In this document: one piece after another, positions 24,801 through 37,100 of the stretch
Position numbering within the stretch: the first letter of the stretch is position 1
Layout: each line of letters opens with the position of its first letter
DNA from: Leptodactylus fallax
Taxonomy: Eukaryota > Chordata > Amphibia > Anura > Leptodactylidae
Assembly: GCA_947044405.1 (NCBI GenBank)
Contig: CAMRHE010000167.1
Span: forward strand, 1,054,001 to 1,118,000
Length of the DNA stretch: 64,000 bases
Reading direction: 5' to 3'
Position numbers and translations under genes: made by a program
The notes under the pieces: model-generated
What the model was told of the DNA's origin: nothing
Database searches by the model: none
Seen by the model: the letters and a program-made list of their open reading frames with translations, nothing else

Positions 24801-27800
24801 GGGCCATACTGTATGATTTAAGGGTTCCTTTTAGGATCGCTCTATCTAGGTACCATCACCTGAGCCTTGGTGTGTATGTCGCTTTCAGGCAAACACAAAC
24901 ACCTGTTCTCTCTGTGCATGTATGGATATATAGATAATGTCTTGTTTGGAACATATCTGATCAAAATGAGATATGACTTGTTATGAAAGGATGTGTGTCA
25001 GTGTAACTGCTTCATCATGGAGTTGAAGTCAAATTCTATAATATTTCATAACCGCTGGTCAGAAAGAATTAGGTTGCATTATGCATGAATAATGTAGTGC
25101 TGACTCCACTGGCGGACCAGGGAAGGAGTAAGATCATACTTCCAACACACCTTCAAGTACATGTACTCAAACGTGTGCATATGCTGGGTCTGTTGTAGGA
25201 TGACACGGATGGAACATGATTGATATCCATGTGCTGCCCATACCCACAGCATGGGCTTAAAAATGAACAGGTATAGGACCTGTCCTGAGTTTTGCCCCTG
25301 GCGCTCAGCCCATGACAATGCAAGGGTGTGTGTATGGGGCCATAAAAACAAATGGTAATGGATTGGTAGGAGAATCTCCCAAAAAATGAGGTGTGGGGAC
25401 CCACCTATACAAACATCCATAATATCTAACTATCCTGGTTGTGAGATCACCAATTGAAGGGGTACTGTTTACCATCAGACCCAGCCAGTTGAACACTCAC
25501 TATAATATAGACCAGTGCTTTTGTGTTACTTAGTGGCTTTCCACCATACTTTCAGTGGATGATCCTTGTTGTTTCTCCAATCATTTGACTACCTCCTGTT
25601 CTCAACACAATTATCTATGTACAACCTATTTTTTAAGCAATATTACGCTATGTGCCGCTCGGCGTTGTTGTTTTTATTTTTGTTTTGAAGTATAAAAATA
25701 AATGGGTCAGCATGCTAGTCGTGAACAACATGGCAATGCACTTGGTCTTGTGTATGAAGCCTTATTCCTGGAATGTATAAAAATAATGGTGCATTCCCAC
25801 TTTGACACAAGTTGGGGACATAATCCAGTTGGATATGTGTACACATCTTGCCCATGCCCTTACTACAGGAGGTTGCTACATATTGGACTTTTTAGTTATT
25901 TTCCTTTTTTATTTTTGACTGTTTCTGCACATTTTACATATGTCTTTTGTTCATTTTTGTATCTATTAGGCATTGTACCTGAATGTTAAAGCCTAAAACT
26001 TTAATAGCTTTACCTTGTTCTCCTAAAAAATACCTTAGCTTCTAAGAATAGAATTTGTGACTTGTCCATGACCAAATGTGTTTGGGGTATGTGTTGTGTT
26101 CAGTTTCTAGTTAATGGAGAGTTTGACATTGAGCTGCAATGTAGTGTTTATCTTTAATTGTTCTCAATAATAAAACTTTGTTATAATAGGTTCATCAAAA
26201 TGACAGGGTCTCTTTTATGACAGGGCTGCATGGCCACTTTATCTGCGACTACCGCTGCAGGTCCAAACATTTCCATGTTTCCCTGCTGCATCATAACTAA
26301 TATATGGACCATGGCTTGTAGTTGTAAAAATAAATCCATTATTAATAGATTGTCTTGTCACTGAGGCTGGGCTCATGTCTACATGGAGACTCAGTCGCAA
26401 GGTCTGTGGGAAGTGACTGTATGAAAAAGTCCTGCAAGTCTGACTTTTTTGTACAGTGATTTCAGTTTAGAAAAAAACACAATGGGGTCCCTCAGGCTCT
26501 GTTTGTGTCCGTCATAGAACGGATCTGATTGTGTCCATTTTTCTGACAGGCCAGAACAACGGAAACCCAGATGCAGGTGTGAACCTAGCATGAGCGTTAA
26601 TAAATTTGGGGTTGCGGGGTTGGGGTTGTTACTGTGTAGCCCTATTCCAACACTAAGGCTAGGGCCCCACGTGGCGCAAATGCCGGAGTTTGGCCATGGC
26701 GTAAACGTCACAGCAAAAAACGCAACATTTTACAGTCCCTGCAAAGTGGATGGGATTCTAGATAATCACACATTGCAGAAAAATATGCGCTGCAGTCTAC
26801 TACGTGGGACCTTAGTCTAAAGGGGCTTTGCCCAGCAGTTGTTGGTAAAAAGTAATAAATAAAAAGTGAATAAATGGATGAATTCCAAATGGATACATTC
26901 CAAAGGGGAATCCTGAAGTGTGCATAGTCTGATTTATATCACCGATAAGGTGCAATTGCCTTTCTGGAACTGTTTTATGTACTTACCATAAGTGCTAGTT
27001 TGGCAATTCTGTCATAAAGAGTGTTAATGTTTTTGTCATACCACGGATCCACCTGACCCAGGTATGTGCTGAGCTCACACATGTCACTTATGGCAGCTGA
27101 CTCCTCCTAAGGAAAAAAAAATCGTGTTTATAGAAGGATTCTCGACCACGCTATCACTGCAAATAACACATACAGTTTCCTGCGCCATGTAGAGTTGTTT
27201 TTAGCAATTTATGTGTCCCCTGTGATTAGTTAAAAAGCTTCACATGACTGGTTTCGTGAGACTCCTGAACACACAATTTGCATTGACATCTGGAATTATT
27301 ATGGGACTTTGGTCTCCACTATAAAGCAGTTTATAAACTTGCGAGATGACGTTGAACATTGTGCTTTGGACCAGTAAGAGCTCTATAGGGAAGAAATTCT
27401 CTGTCACTTTTGTTTCTGTGTGAATTTCCCTTATGAGTGATTTGTTGTATTGTGTCTATTGTCAGTATATTTCTAGTTGGTTGAGGTAATGTAGTGAATG
27501 CTTTCCTCATTTACCATGTCAGTGGAGGCATCAGTCCGTTCCCCTTGAATAGGAATACAATAAAACTGAAGATTGGCTTTCAGGGTCCGATGAGGCCTCC
27601 TGGCTTCTCTCTTCCTGGAAGAAAATATTATTGTTCACTTTGGATCACATTTTTATATTAACTGTGTTACTAATATTCCGATTGATTATCTGGACCATGG
27701 AACTAAAATGTGACCTCCAGAATTATAATCTTTCGCATGTATCTTTAACCTGTCCTAAGCTGTTATATCTGTACATGGATATGACCAGACAGGTACTGGC

Positions 27801-30800
27801 AATGACTGGACACTTTTTACCTTAACTTCAAACATCCTTTACTTGTAAGATGAATGGACTGTGACTTGTAAACATTGCTGTTATTTATAAAGGGAGTTCA
27901 TGTTCTGTAGATACCAAAAGGGTTTGTCCAGGCATACCCTACCACCTAATCTGACATCATGGAGCGACCCAACTGCACGGTGGGTGATACTGTTTCTGTG
28001 GTCCAGCGAGTATTGTGTACAGGTCCTCTTACTTAGAAAAGGTCCCTAGGATAATATTCCCATTTGCATTTGTGTCTCTCCACACCCAACATTACATTGT
28101 ACAGAAGAGAAAGCGGAACATTTGCCCACTTGTTATTGGTTGATAGGACATTACATAGATCTGTCCGGTTGACAAATTCCATTTTAGGAGTACACAAGGG
28201 GGTAATGTCACTCTGTATTATACATACATCCCTGATTTATTGAGACTTCTGTACCTGAAAGAGTAATATGCTTTAGCCAGTCTCCCCAGAGCTCTGTCAT
28301 CTCCCAGGACCACCACTCGAGCAGTGGGCAGCTTATCTGGTCCAGTCGGGACCTCTGTACTCTGCCCAGAGAGCCTCTGTAGTGTCGCTACCCGGCTTCC
28401 TTTGGGTGCCTTGGTGAGGTTTTGAAGAAGAACAGCAGAGTCCATGTCTACCCCTTTTTTCTTAATGCAGGGTTTCCTATATAACTTGGATGATTCTTTC
28501 TCTTCTGCCCCGGGCAAGTCTCTTTCTATTCCACTGTCATTCGACCACACAGAAATGCGGTGTTGCTCATTGCCCTCCGGGTCCAACGATAGTTCTGGCT
28601 CCTTGACATAGTCGGTCTCTGTATCTGTGGTTAGGGTCTCCCTCATGAACAACATCAACTCTTTCCCTGGTATACAGAAAACATAATGATTATATATTAT
28701 TATGATACTATTGTATTTCTAAACTGCTATAAGGCACAGTTCTACAGAACAATAGTAACAACAAAGTCTTTATGCCAGCAAAATGCCAATAGGCCTACTG
28801 TTTGTTGGTTTGAGCAAGTTGGACAGTTTCTCTATCCTTTTTTTCCTTTCAGATTATTCATTCTGGCAATTTACTATTTTCAATATTGGCCTCAGATGTT
28901 CTGATGGTAGCAAGGAGCCACAATTGTGCTGATGATATGGCTGGCATTTATGGTGGCGGTGTGGGGCATTACTTGTTCTGCCACTATGCTTCTATTACTT
29001 TTGGGGCAGTGCGCTTGTCTCTTATATGGGTGGTATTTAGTAGGTTTTAGGGTAAGTGGACATTGCAAATTAGAAAGAAATAACTCCATTACATAGTTGA
29101 TCGTCGTCGGTCCAGAGATGAACACTGAATTGTGGGCTGGGCAGCGGGATTCTCTGAAGCTTTGACATGGCGGATTCTACAAGAAAAAGCAAAAACAGTG
29201 AAGACGTGGAAATGCTGCCTTTAGCCATTAGTAAGTTCATGGCTTTCATTTATTTACTTGCTGTAGGAAAATCATAGCTAAAATTTATTTTCTACAAAGC
29301 ATCTAAAAGCTTTTATAGTTTTACAGAACCTCAGAAATCTGTCAGATTTGCCTAGTGGTAAAGCCATGAGGTACGTAATACCCAAGTATATACAGACTAT
29401 ACCTTCCTGAGATGAAATGACTTTCTTATAGATCTCCCTCAAGCGTTCGCTGTGTCTCTGCCTGGTGCCTGCACTTTCCCGCTCGCTACACTCCACCACT
29501 GATAGAACCTCTTGGAACCATAGTTCCACTTCCTCAGTGGGTTTATCCTGGAGAAAAATAGAAATGCGTTAGACAGTTAGATCATTATAAGTGTAATTCA
29601 TTTCTTCCTTACCATCACAGCCATCCGTCCTCTTACCTGCAGCACCTGTTGTAGCAATGCTATGTCACAATCTTTGCCAAGTGCGGCCTGAATACAGTTG
29701 GTAAGGACATACGTCATGCAGGATACCGGCGAGTGAGACATCTGACTGGCTTGAGTTTCACGAAGAAGTGTATTGCATACAGCCTCTGAAACCAACGCCG
29801 GATCCAAAAACAGCAGCACCCTACAAGGAACATATTTATATGATTTATATTCCTTTTAATGTACCCCTGAGCGTTACTTTATTGTAGACGTACCTATTAC
29901 AATGATGGGAGTAAAATATCCTATTAGTTTTTGTGATTTTACCAGGGCTGTGGAGTTGGAATTGTGACCAATTTCGGGTGAAGTCGGAAAAAGTGACTGA
30001 GGCCAAAGCCAGGCGTGGATTGAGTAGAAGGTAGAAGTATAAGAAGCCTCCTTTATATTTCCTATTCTTTTTGTAACCACTCCTGGGTTTGGCTCGAGCA
30101 GCTTTTTCGCAACGTGGGACCTCAGCCCTATTCATTATTTTAAATTATATTATACAATTTTTAATATCGTATAATTTATTAGATGTAAAGCTAGTATACA
30201 TATTTACTGTCATATGACGTCAATCACTGGCTTTTTAATAAATTAGGGGATCTTTACTGCTTCTGACTGACCACGGCTTTCAATCATTTATGAAGTCAGA
30301 GCAGGAGTCGGACTGTGGGAAAATAGAGGAGTCGGAGTCAGTGGTTTGGCCTACCGACCCCACAGCCGTGGATTTTACCAGTTTTAACGCTCAGTAATAA
30401 TTATCATTCCATTCTAGACAGCAAATTAAGCTATATCACATTTCTTTGATTCCTATGTGAATTCTCGCATGAATATCAAGACTGGAGACTGCATGAGATA
30501 ATGGAAACTTTTCCTAGCCTTATAGGAATGTTGCATGCATCTTTGGAGGTAAAATTAATGAGATGACAATTGGTTGAGGGTCACCCCGCTTACAAATTAG
30601 GAGTGTCTTAATCTTCCAATACACTTTCTGGTAAAAAAGAAAATTTAGAAAGAAAACAGCTTACTTGTCTTGGTGATGATTGATATCCCTCTTGAGGTTT
30701 TGCTCCGAAACCACCGTTTTTTGATATGAGAAACCTAAAATAGTGTATAAACCATTATTTACTATTCAAAGTTAATACTCAGTAGTATATACAACAACTG

Positions 30801-33800
30801 CCTAGTAGTAATAGTGATGTTCAGTAATACGCTGTGCAGCAGGTATATTTAGTAATAAGCCACTTAGTAATGACAATATCATATAATATCAGTAATATGC
30901 TGTAATGTCTGGTATTATGCCTATTAGTAGCCATACTTATTTTTTGCTCATTATTCGCTGTAATGTTGGGTAATATTGTAGCAGTAATGTCATTATTAGC
31001 AGTAATGTAAAGGGAATCTGCTAATGTATCTGCTGGTATGCTGATACGTACCTTTATGTAAGCTCTGACATCATCTATGGTAAGTAGTAGAAGCAATGGT
31101 GGCCGTTATGTGGTGTTATTTACAGAGGTGTTAACTTCTGTTGTAATCCTGTCTGTTCCATCTTGGTTTCAACCATTCAGACCTCCACTGATCAGTTCTG
31201 AATGGAGCAGCGGTCAGACAGTTGTACTTCAGCTATCTCTGGCAAGCCCACTGAAGTGATTGGAGCGGTGTGCACTGCTTGACCACTGCCCATCCACTGC
31301 TCCATTCAAAGCAGGGGACAAAAGTCCCCCATTCTCATGATCTGAGTAGTTGGACTCGCACTGATCTGCAAGTTATTCCTGGTGGATAGGTGATAACTTT
31401 CCCAGAAAGGAAAACCCCATTGAATTGGAACCTGTCATCACTTTTGTGACCCTTTAAGCCACTAGCACAGTGGTTCTCAACCTTTCTAATGCCGTGACCC
31501 CGCAATACAGTTCCTCATGTTGCGGTGACCCCGGACCATAAGACGCACCTAGGTTTTAGAGGAGGAAAATAGGGAAAAATATTTTAAGACAAAAAAATGT
31601 GGTAAAATGTCTAATATATGGAAGTTGTAGTTTTGCAACAGCTGCAAGGTCACATTGACAGGTGTCCCTGCAGCTGTACGGGGAGGAATAGGACGTCTTT
31701 TTTTGCAGGGCCAGATGTACTTTTTAGTTATGCCATTTTGGGGAATGTCTATTGCTTTGATCACTTTTTATTCAAATCACAGGCGAAACAGCAAAAAAAT
31801 ATGGCGGTTTGGCACTTTTGATTTTTTTTTCCCGCTCTGATGTTCACCCTACAAGAAAATTATTTTTATAAGGTTGTAGACTGGGCATTTTCGGACACAG
31901 GGGTAGCTAATGTGTATGTGTTTCACAGTAATTTTGTACTTTTATATGTATTCTAGGGAAAGTGGGTGAGTTAGAACTTTTTTTTTTTATTTTATTTTTT
32001 TACTATTTTATTAGCCCCCCTCCCTTCATGGGGCTTGAACCTGCAATGGTTTGATTGCAAGTCCCATAGACTGCAATACAAGTGTATTGCAGTCTATGGG
32101 AGATTCTGTACATTACTACTGAGACTGGTCATAGACCAGTAGTAGTAGTATCCCAGCGACAGGCCTGGGAGCCTTCATTAGGCTCCAGGCTGTCACTGGA
32201 ACAGGTCGACTCCCGCGATCTCGCCGCGCGGGGAGTCGACCTGCAACTTAACAGGTATGGGGCCGGTGGGGACTGGGGGCAGTTTTTACAGCCGGGGGGG
32301 GGGGGGGGGCTGCTCACAGATACAGAGATACAGTAGTAATGCCCGCGGTCAGACTCTGATCGCGGGCATTAGCTCCGGGACTCCGCTGTACAGCGGAGGC
32401 CCGGTTGCTATGGTGACCGCTCTGCAGCAGAGCGGCCGCCATCATTGTAACAGACCCGGCATCCGCGTAACGGCACGGCGGATGCCCGGAGCTACACAGC
32501 GCGGGGCACCCTCTCAGGGCTGGACCCGCAGCATCGCTCCACTGGTCCGAAAGTGCGCACAGGCATTCAGTTTGGAACGCACATCCATAACGACGTGCGT
32601 TCCAGCTGAATAGCGCGACTTCTCAGCGGCTAAAGCCATCGGAAATATGCATTTTCCGATGGCTTTAGGCGAACCCTGTGTTTTGGTCATTCGACCCCCG
32701 CCGGGGTCGCGACCCACAGGTTGAGAACCGCTGCACTAGCATATCCATGGCAATATCAGTCCTCAGTAACTCTGTCTATGAGTTTAAGAAGTTTTAAACA
32801 TGTACCTGGAACTTTCTTTTCAGTCTTTAGTCTTTGTGCGTAGTCCAGTCCGATCGTACAATATGGTTTGGGAAGAGTGAGTATCTTTTTGCAGAAGACA
32901 TAAACTCGTTCATACAGCTCATCAGAGATATACGCAGCCTGAAATGTAAGATACAAGACATGTAAGGCTGGGACCCCACGTTGCGAAACGCCTTGGCAAA
33001 AAAATACTGCGTATTACAGTACTGGCAAAGGGGATGGGATTCTTTCTGTTTTTTTGCAGCAATTAGCTGCATGGGGCCTTAGTCTAAAGGGTGTTTTTTA
33101 GGTCTTAGGATAAGATCTTAGTAGTATGTAGCAGCAACAACATTTGTTTAGTTGTAGTTGTCTGCAAATGCTGTTGCAGTGTATAATACCTTTGTGATGG
33201 CGTACATCAGAGTGTGCAGCAGAGGGATGATATAATGCAGGTTATCTTCTAGTTCTGCCTAGAATGAGAGGATGAAAACTGCATTAACTCAAAACAGACA
33301 ATGGGTTATATCTACTGGATTTACTGGAGGAGAGGTTGGTTTGTTTGGTAGAGCAGGAGTTAAGTTGTATCTGGATGTTACAGTATTTAAACACTATTTT
33401 TTTGTTTCTTTCTTCCTGTTTTTGAGCCTTTCTCTTCTTAGTGACCAAAAGTCATTTATAACGTCCCGTAAACTAACCTCACTGGGAGTTTTTTCTTCCA
33501 CAGACTCAGCTTTCAGGAAGTGCTCATTAGCCTACAAACCCCAGAAGACACCTCTGCTTTCTACTTCACACATGTCTGGAAAGACTGATATCTATCATGC
33601 ATACGGCTGTGTTCACACCTGCTTTGGAGCCTGCATCTTAGATTTTGTCAAAAGTGCTAGACTAAATAGCTAAGATCGGATTATCCCAGACAACCCCTTT
33701 AAGATTTATCGGAGAAGTGGTTGAGGAAGTAGTTAGTCCTGTGGCTTTGCAGTGCTGGAGTCCTGGGTTCAAATCCAGCCAAGGACAACTTCTGCGTGGA

Positions 33801-34062
33801 GTTTGTATGTTCTCCCCGTGTTTGTGTGGTTTTCCTCCCACACAGCAAAGACATATTAATGGGGAGTTTAGATTGTGAGCCCTACTTTGGACAGTGAGTG
33901 ATATCAATATCTGTAAAGTGCTGTGGAATATGTTGACGCTATACAAGCACGCAAAATTGATAAGTAAATTAGTCTTGAATGTGGAGAAAACTAAGAGATA
34001 ATGACTGATTTTAGGAAGAAGACAAAGTGAGGATGGGAAGGAATCTACTACAGATTTGCAGT

Positions 34063-34101
<39 letters not shown>

Positions 34102-37100
34102 GATGGATAAATAAATGATATGATATATTGCATCTGCACAAATACTGTAGTGTTTAAAAATTTTTTTTATATATTAATTGCATTTTTTTGGGATATTAGA
34201 CAATAAATAAGTAATATTCTATTTTTTTTTCTTGTCTGGATCTTACCCAGGAATTAGTAATCTTGCCAGTGGGTCACCATGGACTAGATGATAGACCACT
34301 GGATATTTTAGTCATGAAGCCATGCATATGCATATCTGGGACACAATATATCTCACTTTTATACCCTCTTTTTCCCAACGTAAATTTATTCACCCCATAC
34401 ATAAATGTATTACATAGACAGTATTTGTTGAACTTGTTCTTAGGAGGCATGAGAAGTAGAAATATATACTTGTGGCAGAGATAGTTTCAGTATATTCTAA
34501 CATGGAAATAAAAACCACAGACCAATTTCAGTTCCTACATCTTTTTTGCTGTCTATAGCATAGTGTAAGAAGGATTCAGCAAACTTTTCTATCTATTGAA
34601 TGCTCCTATGTTCATACCTTCTCCAGCTCTTTAATGAGAACCCCAACCATAATGTTTCCACTGTTTGGGTTCCGATCCAAGCTCTTGTGCAGCGTCCATC
34701 TCACCATTCCTGTCACAGAACAATTGTTAAGTGTTAAAAGAGTGAGCTTATGTTTCTATCATGGTTATTGTCTTACATATTGATTTACATTGTCCCAATA
34801 GATCTCTTTTTCCCAGATGTCTCACTTCACGTGTTCCACCGACCAGTCATTATAAGTAAACTGAATATAGAATTCTTCTCTGAATCCACAAACCACTCCA
34901 CAATCTGTGTAACACATAACAACTGTACTTAATTCCTATTGAGATTTAAAGGTAGCCTGTTGGTCTATTCGGCCAACATAATGTTATATATGGTTTTGAT
35001 AGAGAAGATTCAGTATAACTTGTCATTTATGAGCTAAAATCCCTGTTCTCTCTATGCTTAGAAATCCAGTAAGCAGTCCTGAAAGTGATTGACAGCCATC
35101 TGTGCTCATATAGGAAAGGCTGTCAATCATTTAGTCTCTCCACCCACTGGACTCCTTAGGTAGGAGTCACCTGGTTGGAGTTCTTGCAGTGTTAAACAGC
35201 TGCAGAACAGGGGAGCCGGCAGTAACTGCAGCCGGAGCTCCTCTAGAGAAGGCAGGAACAGTTTATTACCGTTCCTGCCTTCTTGATCTCTGTATACACA
35301 GTGCTCAATGAGCGCTGTGTATACAACTATGGGAGCTGACATGATACGTGATCTGCTGGGGATCAGAGACTGTTAGAGCTGCTGGGTCCTAGAGGACCCA
35401 GATCAGCTCAGCAGTTATGGGCTGGAGGCTGCATTCCTCCTGTAACTGGGGATACATGTATCAGCCACAATTACAGGGGAAATCAGCCTCCACAACAATA
35501 AAATAAAAATTAAAGAAAAATAATTTAAAAAATAATATGGCAATACCACGCCCACATCACAGGTTCTAGCCCCACCCCCGATGACACAATACAAATAAAA
35601 ATATAAAAATTACCGTAATGGAGAGGGAAAACTCTCTCCCCAAGTGGACCCCCCCGAACGGAAACCCGTGTGCAGATGTGAACCTAGCCTAACCCAAACT
35701 GTTACAGCCCTCAAAACTGCATATATGAAAAAACCTGAAAATGTGTCTGGTCCTGAACCAGGGAAATTGGGCCGGTACTGAAGTGGTTAAAGCTAACTTT
35801 ACCAGCGCTTCCTAAATTATTTAAGATACCATAAGGCCTTATTTACACATCAGTGTTTGTAAACCAAAGCCAGGAGTGGACAGAGATAAGGTGTAATGGG
35901 AAGATCTGCACCTGTTCTGTGTTTCCAACTCAGTTTTGGTTTTGTGTGACAACTACTGAAGTAAAACACTGATGTGTGAATAAGACCTAAAATAGGAGTA
36001 CACACTAGAGCCTGGGATAGTTCACTTGCATATGTAGACTGGCTTCCGGTCTCTTTCTGTACCCACAGTACAATTCATCTCAATTTATAGCCAGTACACT
36101 TATGTAGTATGCCCTTCATTGTGAACTAGAATTATAACTGATTCTTAAAGGGGTCAACCCATTAAAGGCACTTATCCACTAAGTGTCATATTGCTTGGGG
36201 TCTGACCACTGGGACTATAAAATAAATTGCGGTTTTTTCTGCTGCATTTTCTGCAAAGTGTGGCCTGAGCCTTAAGGTATAAGGTAAAGTAATTGTGCCC
36301 CAAATGTTATAGAGAGATATGAGAAGATAATATTAGTGGGGGCTAGGCCCTGATACATCCATCAGTTTCTAATATTGCAAACAAAATATTACATTTACTT
36401 TGTCTTTGGTTTGCATTCTCCTGCCGATTATTATTTTTTTGCTTTCTTTACCACCTTTTTCTTTTTGGCTGTCTCATTGGCTATGATTCTACATCTCCCT
36501 GTATTTGCTTCTCTAGTTTACCTGGGTCAGACTGCTGTGTTGGATGTTGAATGTCAAGACCTCGAAGAATGGCTTGAACCTTTTGATAAACCATATCTGC
36601 CTCGGTCGCTGCGGATGACACAAAAAGTTAGTTGTACATGCAGACGTTTTGAAATTTATCAGATTACAATGGTAAAATCAGTATCTGCACTTTTTGATGG
36701 TAGTTTACTCTCTGGGTCAGTTTGGTAGCTCAACTTTAATGAGTGGTAATACATTCCTGGAGTATTGTGATCTGGAAGACTTGTCTCTAATCTCTTTGGT
36801 TGTTTTGGTCTATTCTCTTATTTTGCATTCTAGTTGCTAATATTTTAGCTTGGTATTCCCAAAGCCAGTGGTTAAGTTCCTGACTAGGGCATCAGACCGT
36901 AATCTCCAAAAACAGTTATAGGATTAACTGGTTTAAAGGGATTTCCAGGATTTTTGAGTTTATGGCCTGTCCTAAACTCGGGACCCTTTTTTTCCGATAG
37001 CCACCTCCCGCACCAATCAGTTATACAGGGCTGCTTCCAGCACCCGTACTATATACAACACAGAGCCAGAAGGAGATAGGATGGATGCTGAGCTGCAGTA

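Noticed and set aside
28218..28658. A separate small minus-strand gene of 146 codons
   Set aside because: It is exon 10 of PIK3R6 read past its donor, with a TTG counted as start.
29598..29819. Extension of PIK3R6 exon 7 past 29637 (VRGRMAVMV...)
   Set aside because: A consensus CAG/gtaaga donor at 29637 fits the family better; the longer form stays possible through the in-phase donor 24 bases on.
32257..32613. A 118-codon GC-rich plus frame
   Set aside because: It runs through the G run and palindromes of the hAT element and shows no domain.
33703..33965. A tRNA gene
   Set aside because: Only the B box is good; no cloverleaf can be drawn and the tail is that of a SINE.
33662..34141. A 159-codon minus frame with repeated YIYI residues
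   Set aside because: It is the SINE and the AT microsatellite read through.
36375..36728. A 117-codon plus frame overlapping PIK3R6 exon 2
   Set aside because: It is the complement of a proven exon and has no motif; the hydrophobic start is T-rich intron.
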